From: Methylosinus sp. H3A
GTDB lineage: Bacteria > Pseudomonadota > Alphaproteobacteria > Rhizobiales > Beijerinckiaceae
Direction: 5' to 3'
Assembly: GCF_015709455.1 (NCBI RefSeq)
Contig: NZ_JADNQW010000005.1
Coordinates: 62,001 to 126,000, forward strand
DNA: 64,000 nucleotides
Under the pieces are notes generated by a model, which had not been told where the DNA came from, did no database searches, and saw only the letters and a program-made list of their open reading frames with translations. Positions 38,131 through 45,670 of this stretch are shown here, one piece after another. Positions within the stretch are counted from its first letter, which is position 1. Every line of letters begins with the position of its first letter. Position numbers and translations under genes: made by a program.

Positions 38131-39609
38131 TCAGGCATGGGCGGAGAATCCGCGCGCAGACGCCGCGCGGCCGATTGGCGCTTGATAGGCGTCGGTCGAA
38201 ACGAGTTCCAGAAGCGCCTCGGCGGCGGCGTCCCAAGTGACGTAAGACGATCGGCTTCTCGTCGGCGCCTCGCGTGACAGGCGCAAGATCTCGTCGGCCA
38301 GATCGATCGGATCGAGAAGATCGAAATAGCGGACATCGGCGCCCCCTATTTCATGAAACACCGGAATGTCCGAGGCGATGACCGGAATGCCGCGGCGCCC
38401 CGCTTCCACCAGGGGGAGACCGAATCCTTCGATCATCGATGGAAAAATCAAGGCGCGCGCGTGCTCGTAGCAATGTCTGAGATCTGCATCGCTCGAGTCG
38501 TTCAACCAGAAGAGACGACGGCCGTATTCCGGATGGTTTAGGATGTCACGCTGCAAAGCCTCGCTCTGCCAACCCGCGCGGCCGACGATGACATAGCGCG
38601 CGTCGATGATGTTCGCGCGCCATAGGAGATCGAAGGCTTCGAGCGCGATCGGATATCCCTTTCGCGGCTCGAGCGTGCCGACGCTCAAGAAAATCGGTGT
38701 CTTTGTCGCCGTTAGCTCCAGCACATCCGCCGAGATCGATGTTTCGGCCTGATCGTCGAAATCCGCGCCGAGTCGCCACCAGCCGACTCGTAGATCAGGC
38801 TTTGTCCGAACCCCCTCGTGCAAGACATAGGACACGAGATCGTCGGCGACGCTTCGAGAGATGCACAGGATTCGATCGCTCTTCAGAACGATGGCGTCGA
38901 ACCACGCTCGGAATTGTTCTGTCATCGGAGCAGCGACGCTGAGCGGCTGCGTCAGAGGGATGAGATCATAGACGAGCGTCACGAGCTGTCCGCCGGCCTC
39001 GGTCAGCTCTTCGATGATCGGAACATATTCGTCGGTCACCAGCCAGCTCGCGTCCAAGATCAGGAATTTGTCGCCTTTTCGAAATTCGATAGACCGCCTC
39101 CTGCGCGAAGCCCCGAAATAGGGAACGAGCGTTCCGTTTTCGATCACCACGGGAATCGATCCCTCACCGCGAAGCGTTCTCTTGGCGACCTCTCGCACGA
39201 CGCGTTGGATTCCCTGGTTTCCTCCGAAACGAAATGTGGGCGTCACATCGATGAACAGACGAGGCGAAGTGGCGGCGAGAATTACATGTGTCGGATCTCG
39301 GTCGCACAGAGGAAGCGGCGGATGGCGAGGCCTCGGGGTGCGCTTCTGCGTGCCGTCGTGCAAATGCGCAAGTCCGAGCAATCGCGTGGTCGTCCAAAGT
39401 AGCTCTTTTATCTTCCGATAGACATGCGCCGTGATCGGATCGACGGCTCCAGCGACACGCTGTCGATAGAGCTCGAGATGCTCCTTTTGGATCTGCGCAG
39501 CCAGATAGAGAGCGATTTTGGTCGCATCATCCTGCGGCGACTGAACGCCGGTGGAGCGAGCGGATGAGCGGCCGTCGATCGGAAAGTCTGGCGTTGCATG
39601 CATGTTCAT
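38131..39609 (-). CDS. Family 4 glycosyltransferase
   Basis: The protein of about 492 residues has the C-terminal GT-B half of family 4 glycosyltransferases: PIFLSVGTLEPRKGYPIALEAFDLLW near residue 300, RYVIVGRAGW, and the donor-binding ALIFPSMIEGFGLPLVEAGRRGIPVIASDIPVFHEIGG near residues 400-440 containing the E-x7-E motif. The N-terminal half has LFIDVTPTFRFGGNQGIQRVVREVAKR, usual in alphaproteobacterial members. About 100 N-terminal residues precede the catalytic fold. The start at MNMHATPDF (39609) is preferred to an upstream frame crossing two palindromes; the ribosome site is weak. It is transcribed divergently from the DUF6502 gene. The acceptor sugar is unknown. Confidence 0.85.
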   Translation of the reverse strand: MNMHATPDFPIDGRSSARSTGVQSPQDDATKIALYLAAQIQKEHLELYRQRVAGAVDPITAHVYRKIKELLWTTTRLLGLAHLHDGTQKRTPRPRHPPLPLCDRDPTHVILAATSPRLFIDVTPTFRFGGNQGIQRVVREVAKRTLRGEGSIPVVIENGTLVPYFGASRRRRSIEFRKGDKFLILDASWLVTDEYVPIIEELTEAGGQLVTLVYDLIPLTQPLSVAAPMTEQFRAWFDAIVLKSDRILCISRSVADDLVSYVLHEGVRTKPDLRVGWWRLGADFDDQAETSISADVLELTATKTPIFLSVGTLEPRKGYPIALEAFDLLWRANIIDARYVIVGRAGWQSEALQRDILNHPEYGRRLFWLNDSSDADLRHCYEHARALIFPSMIEGFGLPLVEAGRRGIPVIASDIPVFHEIGGADVRYFDLLDPIDLADEILRLSREAPTRSRSSYVTWDAAAEALLELVSTDAYQAPIGRAASARGFSAHA

Positions 39610-39737
39610 GGCTCGAAGAGTCCTGAAGGCTTCGACGGATGTCGCTCTGTCGCGCGTTTGGAACGCGACAAACGGCCATGCGCCGGGCCGTCCGGTGCTC
39701 GAGAAGGAGCGTTCCAGGTGTGACACCGCCCCACGAC

Positions 39738-39764
39738 ATTGCGTGGGAAAATATCCCACGCAAT
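39738..39764. promoter_or_regulatory. 27-bp perfect palindrome, candidate operator copy 1
   Basis: ATTGCGTGGGA at 39738-39748 and TCCCACGCAAT at 39754-39764 are exact complements around the 5-base spacer AAATA. It lies between the divergent glycosyltransferase and DUF6502 genes. The core GTGGGA-N5-TCCCAC recurs 54 bases away, which strongly suggests a dimeric DNA-binding regulator. Confidence 0.7.
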
Positions 39765-39795
39765 TTGCGAACAAAAATCGGGGCTGTCAAGAGTA

Positions 39796-39814
39796 CGTGG
39801 GATTGTATCCCACG
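39796..39814. promoter_or_regulatory. 19-bp perfect palindrome, candidate operator copy 2
   Basis: CGTGGGA and TCCCACG flank the 5-base spacer TTGTA, giving the same core as the palindrome at 39738-39764. The centres are 54 bases apart, about five helical turns. This copy ends 22 bases before the DUF6502 ATG, where it could block transcription or translation start. Confidence 0.7.
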
Positions 39815-39836
39815 CACCGGCGGGTTACCTTCGGCC

Positions 39837-40700
39837 ATGGCCGACAGCGACGAAAATGGGCTTTCCGACGCCGCGCGTCTCCAGCAGCCGATCGCTCGGG
39901 TGCTGCGTCCGCTGGTGCGCCTGTTCATTCGCTATGGAGCGACCTTTCCGGCGCTCTGCGATCTGCTGCGCGAGCTCTACGTAAATGTCGCGGTTCATGA
40001 CTTCGCGCTGCCCGACAAAGAGCAGACCGACAGCCGCATCAGCCTGCTCACCGGCATTCACCGCAAGGAGGTCCGACGCCTGCGGGAGGCCGGCGCCCCA
40101 GTGCGGACCGTTCCCGCGAGCGTATCGCGCACGTCGCAAATCGTCGCGCTATGGCTTGGCGACCGACGATTCACCGACAGGAAAGGCGCTCCGGCGCCTC
40201 TGCGGCGAGCCGGATCGGACGGGCGCGGGCCGACTTTCGAAGCCCTCGTCGAAGAGGTGACGCGAGACGTGCGTCCACGCGCAGTTCTCGACGAATGGCT
40301 CGACCGCAAGATCGTGTCGATCGACAAGGACGGCAGAGTCGCGCTCGGCGAAGCGGCGATCGCTCCCAATAAGAGCGATGAGCGCCAGCTCTATTATTTC
40401 GGTCGCAATCTCCACGATCACATTGCCGCGGCCGTCGCCAATATCGTCAGCGAGCCGGCGCCCTTCATGGAACGCGCGGTTCACTACGAGGGGCTGTCGG
40501 AAGACAGCGCGCGGCGACTCGAGACGCTGTCCCGCGAGCTGGCGATGGAGGGGCTGATCGCCGCCAATCGTGAAGCTCAGACGCTCCAGCAAAGTGGGGA
40601 AGGTGGAAACTGGCGCTGGACTTTCGGCATCTATGTTTATCGAGAGGACGAGCGACCGCCGCAGGAGCCGACCAACGGACAAAAAGGCGTCCGCTCGTGA
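39837..40700 (+). CDS. DUF6502-family protein, possible DNA-binding regulator
   Basis: The 287-residue protein begins MADSDENGLSDAARLQQPIARVLRPLVRLFIRYGATFPALCDLLRELYVNVA, followed by SRISLLTGIHRKEVRRLRE near residue 65, which looks like a winged-helix or HTH segment. The pattern matches the DUF6502 family as I know it. I chose the ATG at 39837 over an upstream frame because the upstream part would cross both palindromes and is not family-like. There is no clear ribosome site, so a near-leaderless message is possible. The next gene (DUF5666) overlaps its stop, so they are translated together. An autoregulatory role at the two palindromes is inferred from position. Confidence 0.75.
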   Translation: MADSDENGLSDAARLQQPIARVLRPLVRLFIRYGATFPALCDLLRELYVNVAVHDFALPDKEQTDSRISLLTGIHRKEVRRLREAGAPVRTVPASVSRTSQIVALWLGDRRFTDRKGAPAPLRRAGSDGRGPTFEALVEEVTRDVRPRAVLDEWLDRKIVSIDKDGRVALGEAAIAPNKSDERQLYYFGRNLHDHIAAAVANIVSEPAPFMERAVHYEGLSEDSARRLETLSRELAMEGLIAANREAQTLQQSGEGGNWRWTFGIYVYREDERPPQEPTNGQKGVRS

Positions 40701-41872
40701 GCCCGCTTCGAAATCCGACCCGACGCCAGTTCACGACGCTTCTGGGGTGGCTCCTGTCCTCGGTTTCGACGCGCGCGCGAGCCGCCGGAGACAAGCCGCG
40801 AGACAATGGCATAGGCGGAACGGGCTACATCTCCGCCTTTCCCGATCGCGACAATGGCATAGGCGGAACCGGCGTCGTCGGAACGATACGCGCTTTCGGC
40901 AGCATCATCGTCAACGGCCTTCGCGTCTCCTATCCCGCAGACGCCGATGTCCGCATCGACGGTCGCCAAGCGAGCGTCGGCGATCTGCGAATCGGCCATG
41001 TGGTGTCGCTCGTCGCAGAGCGCGACGGGACGAAGCTCACGACAAAGAAGATCGGCGTGCTCCGCGAAGTGGTCGGGCCGATCGAAAAAATCTCGGGCCA
41101 TGGCCTGCGCGTTCTCGGGCAGACGGTCGAGTTCGGGCGTGGCGCGAAGATCGAAAAGACCAGCGCTTTTTCGGTGGGCCAGCATGTCGCGGTGAGCGGC
41201 CTGCGCCTACCCGATCAAACGATCGTCGCCAGCCTCGTCGAAATCGCCGCGCCGGGCGCGGCTCAGCTCGTCGGCGTCGTCACCCGATCGTCGGATCGAC
41301 GATTGGCGATCGGCGCACAGCCGCTATCGGGGGTCGCGGAAGCCATGCTCGGTCAACGAATCATGGTGCGCGGCGCCGCGACGGCGGGCGCGTTGGATGT
41401 GACGTCGACCTCTGCGGACGCCTGGCTGCCGCGCGGGCCGGATAATTTCCTCGTGGAGACCTATCTCGAACGTCGCGGCGCGACAGTGAAAACCGCGAGC
41501 GGCTTGGAGCTCGGCGGCGGCGATCTGGCCTTTCAGGGCGTCGTTCGGGCTGTCGTCGGCATAGATGCGACATCCGTTGGCGCTTGGTCCATCCGCTCGC
41601 TCCACGCCAGCGAGACTCTCGGCAACCGGGGAGCCGCCAAGGAGCGGCGCGAGCGCTCTGAGCTGCCGAGCCCGTCTGGCCGCCCTGCCGGACAGGAGAC
41701 ATCCCCGTCGATCGGCGTCGACCTTCCGTCGGGCTTCGGCGTTCCGGATGGACCGCGCGGCTACGGAACTCCCGTCGCCCCGGGCGGCCCCATCGGTCCC
41801 GGCATGCCCGGAGGGCCAGGCGGTTTCGGCGGCGGCGGGCCGAGCCACGGCGGCGGCCGGCCGACACGATAA
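40697..41872 (+). CDS. DUF5666-type exported protein with a Tat-like signal and Gly-rich tail
   Basis: The 391-residue protein starts with a GTG inside the DUF6502 stop (GTGA). Its N-terminus, PTRRQFTTLLGWLLSSVSTRARA, has a twin-arginine motif, so folded export by Tat is likely. Two copies of RDNGIGGTG follow near residues 35 and 51, then repeated OB-like beta units typical of DUF5666 (GTIRAFGSIIVNGLRVSYPADADVRIDG; REVVGPIEKISGHGLRVLGQTVEFG). The last 70 residues are rich in Gly and Pro (PGGPIGPGMPGGPGGFGGGG). The function of the family is not known to me. Coupling to DUF6502 recurs in proteobacteria. Confidence 0.78.
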   Translation: MSPLRNPTRRQFTTLLGWLLSSVSTRARAAGDKPRDNGIGGTGYISAFPDRDNGIGGTGVVGTIRAFGSIIVNGLRVSYPADADVRIDGRQASVGDLRIGHVVSLVAERDGTKLTTKKIGVLREVVGPIEKISGHGLRVLGQTVEFGRGAKIEKTSAFSVGQHVAVSGLRLPDQTIVASLVEIAAPGAAQLVGVVTRSSDRRLAIGAQPLSGVAEAMLGQRIMVRGAATAGALDVTSTSADAWLPRGPDNFLVETYLERRGATVKTASGLELGGGDLAFQGVVRAVVGIDATSVGAWSIRSLHASETLGNRGAAKERRERSELPSPSGRPAGQETSPSIGVDLPSGFGVPDGPRGYGTPVAPGGPIGPGMPGGPGGFGGGGPSHGGGRPTR

Positions 41873-41951
41873 TCGAGAGCCGATCATCCGGCCGGCCACC
41901 AGATCCGAACCTCAGCGCAACGATCACGGACCGGCTTGCGCCGAATTAGAG

Positions 41952-42284
41952 TCAGCGGCGATCGGTCATTGGAAAGGTCACTTCGAATTTCGCGCCGCCG
42001 CCGCGCGTCGTCGACACCGAGATCGCGCCGCCGTGGAGACCAACGAGCTCCTGTACGATCGCCAAGCCGAGTCCCGTGCCCGGCGTGAGGTCGTTTTTGC
42101 GCCAGAATGGTTCGAAAATCAGCTCGCGGTCCGATTCTTCGACGCCCGCCCCATGGTCGACGACTGCGATCGACGCATCGGCGCCGACGACCACGCTCAC
42201 GACTCCTCCCACGGGCTCCGCGCGCAGAGCATTGTCGACGAGATTGGCGATGACCGCTTCGATCGCGCGACGGCTTCCCTTCAC
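41952..42284 (-). pseudogene. Histidine-kinase remnant (ATPase domain only)
   Basis: The frame encodes a full HATPase domain: AVIANLVDNALRAEP (N-box), IAVVDHGAGV (G1), ELIFEPFWRKND (F-box) and GTGLGLAIVQELVGLHGG (G2), ending at 41952. In-frame sequence upstream reaches a TAG at 42323-42321 after only 12 codons, so the phospho-acceptor His domain and sensor are missing. The break lies about 40 bases from the 3' end of tRNA-His, a common site for integration and deletion. A GTG at 42284 could in principle start a stand-alone ATPase domain, but no ribosome site supports that. Confidence 0.65.
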
Positions 42285-42359
42285 GACGACCGGCTCCGGC
42301 GGCGGCCCGGGCCGCCCCGGCTAAGGCCTCCAAACACTCCAATTTTTCAGTAAGTTGAG

Positions 42360-42436
42360 TGGTACCGCCACCCCGACTTGAACGGGGGACCCCCAGATCC
42401 ACAATCTGGTGCTCTAACCAACTGAGCTATGGCGGC
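42360..42436 (-). tRNA. tRNA-His (anticodon GUG), without encoded G-1
   Basis: Minus-strand cloverleaf: acceptor GCCGCCA pairs with TGGCGGT (G1-U72 wobble), D-arm GCTCAGTTGGTTAGAGC, anticodon stem CCAGA/TCTGG around TTGTGGA giving anticodon GTG, T-arm GTTCAAGTC. Discriminator is A73 and CCA is encoded. The base before G1 is T, so the extra G-1 and C73 found in most bacterial tRNA-His are absent, as known for a group of alphaproteobacteria. Confidence 0.95.
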
Positions 42437-42597
42437 ACGTCGGCGGGCCGGAAACTAGAAGCAACGCCGCGCCAATGCAATGCGGAAATGCAGGAGCCGG
42501 ATCGAAAAATTACCCGTTTCGCCGCCGCCGCGCCGGGCTAGAATATCCCTCCGACGGCGGCCGCCCCCGCCTGCTCGAAGCTCGAGAGACGCAAGCG

Positions 42598-43422
42598 ATG
42601 AAAGTCACACTGGTCCAGATGAATTCGGTCAGCGACAAAGCCGCCAATCTCGCCGCAGCCCGCGCCCTGATCGACCAGGCCGTCCGCGAGGAGCGCCCCG
42701 ACTGGATCTGTCTGCCGGAGGTCTTCGACTTCATCGGAGGCAATCGCGCCGACAAGGCCGCCGCCGCCGAGGAGCTGCCGGGCGGCCCCGCCTATTCGCT
42801 CTGCAGCGCCCTGGCGCGGGAATATGGCGTCTATATCCACGCCGGCTCCATTCTCGAGAAGGTTCCCGGCGAGGAACGGCTCCACAACACCACCGTCGCC
42901 TTCGACCGCAGCGGCAGAGAGATCGCGCGCTACCGCAAGATCCATATGTTCGACATTACCGCGCCCGATGGCGCGCAATATCGTGAAAGCGCGGCCTTCA
43001 AGCCGGGAGACGCCGTCGTCACCTATGACTGCGACGGCCTCACCGTCGGCTGCGCCATTTGTTACGATCTGCGTTTTCCGTATTTGTTCCAGGCCCTCGC
43101 AGACAAGGGCGCGGACATTGTCGCGCTGCCCTCGGCCTTCACCCTCGTCACCGGCAAGGACCATTGGGAGGTGCTCGCCCGCGCCCGCGCGATCGAGATC
43201 CAGGCCTATGTCTGCGCCCCGAATCAGACCGGCGCGCACAAGGCCGGGCATGAGACGCGCGCAAGCTACGGCAATTCTCTGATCGCCGACCCCTGGGGCC
43301 ATGTCGTCGGCCGCGCATCGGAGGGCGTCGGCCTCGTCTCGACGCGAATCGATCGCGACCGCATCCGCAAGGTCCGCGCCATGATTCCGGTCGCGAGCCA
43401 TAGGGTGACGCTGCCTGCATGA
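42598..43422 (+). CDS. Carbon-nitrogen hydrolase, Nit1-like (probable deaminated-glutathione amidase)
   Basis: The 274-residue enzyme has the nitrilase Glu-Lys-Cys triad: Glu in ICLPEVFDFIGG near residue 41, Lys in RYRKIHMFDI near residue 112 and Cys in GCAICYDLRFPYLFQ near residue 155. The sequence order and FDI...YRES pattern fit the Nit1/NIT group that repairs deaminated glutathione, rather than nitrilases acting on nitriles; the exact substrate is inferred. The start at MKVTLVQMNSVSDKA is chosen because upstream codons overlap non-family sequence next to tRNA-His. In many alphaproteobacteria such a gene sits by glutaredoxin grxC, which is not seen here. Confidence 0.9.
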   Translation: MKVTLVQMNSVSDKAANLAAARALIDQAVREERPDWICLPEVFDFIGGNRADKAAAAEELPGGPAYSLCSALAREYGVYIHAGSILEKVPGEERLHNTTVAFDRSGREIARYRKIHMFDITAPDGAQYRESAAFKPGDAVVTYDCDGLTVGCAICYDLRFPYLFQALADKGADIVALPSAFTLVTGKDHWEVLARARAIEIQAYVCAPNQTGAHKAGHETRASYGNSLIADPWGHVVGRASEGVGLVSTRIDRDRIRKVRAMIPVASHRVTLPA

Positions 43423-43651
43423 GCCGGCCAGCCGAGCCTCTGTTTCGTTCTAACCAGCGGAGCTGTCAGGAGAAATCCGAGGCGCACTTGCGCGATTCGG
43501 CAAAGTGTGGCTACATTATTGTTTAGACTGCCGACAATCCGCAAACAGGATCGGCGCGCCGCAAAAAGGCGCCGGCAGAGGGGGGAGCAAAAATAATGGC
43601 CTCGCGAAATCAGAGCCGCGAAGCGGGCAGGCTTGCGCCCGCACCGGTAGC

Positions 43652-43990
43652 ATGACGAAGAAGATCGAGCCAGGGCGCACTTTGACGCGGGCGGCCCTGC
43701 GCGAAGCCGTGTACAGCTGTTGTCCGACGCTGTCGCGAGCAGAAGCCCGCCAAATCCTCGACGCCACCTTCGAGGAGATCAGCGAAGCCCTGGTGCGGGG
43801 GGAGTCGGTCAAGCTGCGCTCCTTCGGCAGCTTCAACGTCCGCGCCAAGCGCGAACGCGTCGGCCGCAATCCAAAGACCGGCGTCGAAGCGCCGATCTGC
43901 TCCCGCAAGGTTCTCACCTTCAAGGCCTCGCCCGTGCTCATCGCCCAGGTGAATGGATTGCCGATCGAGCATTTGGAAGAGGCGGACTGA
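43652..43990 (+). CDS. ihfA: Integration host factor alpha subunit
   Basis: The 112-residue nucleoid protein bends DNA as a heterodimer with IhfB. It has LTRAALREAVYSCCPTLSRAEARQILDATFEEISEALVRGESVKLRSFGSFNVRAKRERVGRNPKTGVEAPI, including the GRNPKTG DNA-intercalating loop with its Pro near residue 75. The start at MTKKIEPGRTLTR is preferred to an upstream frame of 49 extra residues. The position of a Val-Tyr-Ser-Cys-Cys pair after ALREA is less usual. It converges on yebC across a long perfect hairpin. Confidence 0.92.
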   Translation: MTKKIEPGRTLTRAALREAVYSCCPTLSRAEARQILDATFEEISEALVRGESVKLRSFGSFNVRAKRERVGRNPKTGVEAPICSRKVLTFKASPVLIAQVNGLPIEHLEEAD

Positions 43991-44007
43991 CGCCGCTTCC
44001 ACGTGCA

Positions 44008-44063
44008 GCGAGCCTGAAGGCTCGCGGTCCAGGATGCATTGGACCGCGAGCCTTCAGGCTCGC
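44008..44063. repeat. 24-bp perfect inverted repeat (REP-like hairpin) between ihfA and yebC
   Basis: Bases 44008-44031 are exactly complementary to 44040-44063, around the 8-base loop GGATGCAT. Each arm also contains GAGCCTGAAGGCTC, itself nearly palindromic, so the element could form a cruciform. It lies in the gap between two convergent genes and may stop transcription from both sides, though no T-run follows. Its structure suggests a dispersed repeat family. Confidence 0.8.
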
Positions 44064-44100
44064 ATCCTTTCGAGCGGGGCCGTCGTCCCTCCCTCGCCGC

Positions 44101-44847
44101 TCAGCCCGAGAGTTTCGCGACCAGAGCGTCGGACACTTCGAAATTGGCATAGACGTTCTGGACGTCGTCATTGTCCTCGAGCGCGCCGATCAGCTTGAGA
44201 ATTTTCTCGCCGGCCTCGTCGTCGACGGCGACGGTGTTTTGCGGCCGCCAGACCAGCGCCGCCTTCTTCGGCTCGCCGAACTTGGCCTCGAGCGCCTTGG
44301 CGACGTCGCGCAACCCCTCGACGGAGGTGACGATCTCATGCGTCTCCTCCGTGGTGGAGACATCCTCCGCCCCGGCTTCGATCGCTGCCTCCATCATGGC
44401 GTCCTCGGAGGCCGCCTTGCGGGGGAATTCGATAAGGCCGACGCGGTCGAACATGAAGGAGACGGCGCCGGTCTCGGCCAGCGCGCCGCCCGCCTTCGTG
44501 AAATAGGAGCGGATTTCGCCGGCGGTGCGGTTGCGATTGTCGGTCAGCGCCTCGATGATGACGGCGACGCCGCCCGGCGCATAGCCCTCGTAGCGCACCT
44601 CGTCGTAATTCTCGGCGTCCGCGCCCGAGGCCTTTTTGATGGCCCGCTCGATATTGTCCTTGGGCATGTTCTCGGCGCGGGCCGCGAGCATGGCGGCGCG
44701 CAGGCGCGCATTCATATTGGGGTCGGGCAGGCCCATTTTGGCGGCGACGGTGATTTCGCGGGCGAGCTTGGAGAAGAGCTTGGAGCGAATCGCATCCTGC
44801 TTGCCCTTCTTGTGCATGATGTTCTTGAACTGACTATGCCCTGCCAT
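44101..44847 (-). CDS. YebC/PmpR-family protein
   Basis: The 248-residue protein begins [73 protein letters not shown], the family signature. It continues with [36 protein letters not shown]. YebC proteins were described as transcription regulators; some members help ribosomes through difficult sequences such as proline runs, and sequence alone does not separate the two roles. Length is normal for the family. The neighbouring ruvC-ruvA-ruvB genes often seen after yebC are not present here. Confidence 0.95.
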   Translation of the reverse strand: MAGHSQFKNIMHKKGKQDAIRSKLFSKLAREITVAAKMGLPDPNMNARLRAAMLAARAENMPKDNIERAIKKASGADAENYDEVRYEGYAPGGVAVIIEALTDNRNRTAGEIRSYFTKAGGALAETGAVSFMFDRVGLIEFPRKAASEDAMMEAAIEAGAEDVSTTEETHEIVTSVEGLRDVAKALEAKFGEPKKAALVWRPQNTVAVDDEAGEKILKLIGALEDNDDVQNVYANFEVSDALVAKLSG

Positions 44848-44984
44848 CGTCCCAGCCCTTGGAAAGTCCCGCCTCTCGTCCCGCGCGCCCGCGCGGTCTC
44901 CGTCGCGTCATATACGCCGGCCCATCCCGGAAATAAAGAAAGGCGGCGCGCATCGCCAGAGCAATCGGGTGAAGGGCAATCACC

Positions 44985-45039
44985 CTCGCCCTCATGCTGA
45001 GGACGCTCTGCAGGAGCCGTCTCGAAGCGCGAGGGCGAG
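44985..45039. repeat. REP-like inverted repeat
   Basis: CTCGCCCTC at 44985-44993 and GAGGGCGAG at 45031-45039 pair around a 37-base core containing ATGCTGAGGA and CGTCTCGAAG. That core pattern (TGAGGA...GTCTCGAAG) is common in dispersed intergenic repeats of alphaproteobacteria. It lies in the roughly 300-base gap upstream of yebC, in which I see no gene. Confidence 0.55.
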
Positions 45040-45160
45040 CTCCAGAAAGCGGCGCACAGCATGAGGAAACCTTCACCCATTTGCCCTGCGCGCATCGCCA
45101 GGGCGTGTGTCATCGCGACGGAAGCCAGCTTCATCAAGCCCGGAGCTTCCGCTGGCAGGC

Positions 45161-45649
45161 CTAATCACGACGGAGCGCAGGCCCCTCGAAAGCATGTCCG
45201 ACATAGCCCTCTTCGAACAGCCAGGCTCCCTCTCTCTGGCCTATTTCGAGCAGCTGGTAAACGTCGTGAATATCTGTCTCCGGAAAAACGTCCACGGCGT
45301 ATAGCTCTCCGCCTCTGAAGAATGTCTTCTCCCAGTCGCACCCGCGGTCCTTCAGCAGACCGAGCAAAGCGGTTGCTTCGTCATTCCTTTGCTCGATAAA
45401 TATTCTGTATGTCGAGTGGCCGCCTCTCTCGACGACACTCTCTATCACGAGGCAATTGTCGACGAGAGCGACGAGCAAATGGTCCCCGAGGCTCACGCTC
45501 TTGGAGAAAAACGGAATATTGCCGACTTCGACAATCGCTTTGTCGCCGATCGCCGTCACGAATTTCGTCCAAACTCCTTCGCTGTCGGTCCCGTGCCAGG
45601 AGTCCGAGTCCAATTTCAGACTGATCAGAATTTGGCTGCGCTCTTCCAT
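45161..45649 (-). CDS. DUF4265-family protein, tandem copy 2
   Basis: The protein of about 162 residues starts MEERSQILISLKLDSDSWHG and carries the DUF4265 pattern: IPFFSKSVSLGDHLLVALVDN near residue 50, VVERGGHSTYRIFIEQ near residue 75, and a C-terminal TDIHDVYQLLEIGQREGAWLFEEGYVG. No signal peptide or membrane segment is visible, so it is probably cytosolic. I chose the ATG at 45649 over a TTG at 45670 that abuts the stop of the preceding paralogue. Function unknown. It forms a same-strand pair with the related protein just upstream. Confidence 0.72.
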   Translation of the reverse strand: MEERSQILISLKLDSDSWHGTDSEGVWTKFVTAIGDKAIVEVGNIPFFSKSVSLGDHLLVALVDNCLVIESVVERGGHSTYRIFIEQRNDEATALLGLLKDRGCDWEKTFFRGGELYAVDVFPETDIHDVYQLLEIGQREGAWLFEEGYVGHAFEGPALRRD

Positions 45650-45670
45650 TCGATGCTGGGGCTCCGGCAA

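Noticed and set aside
39729..39820. CRISPR-like repeat array
   Set aside because: Only two related palindromes with different spacers and lengths. There is no regular repeat-spacer series and no cas gene.
42359..42541. 60-codon frame over tRNA-His
   Set aside because: It is a translation of the tRNA antisense sequence, a well-known false ORF type.
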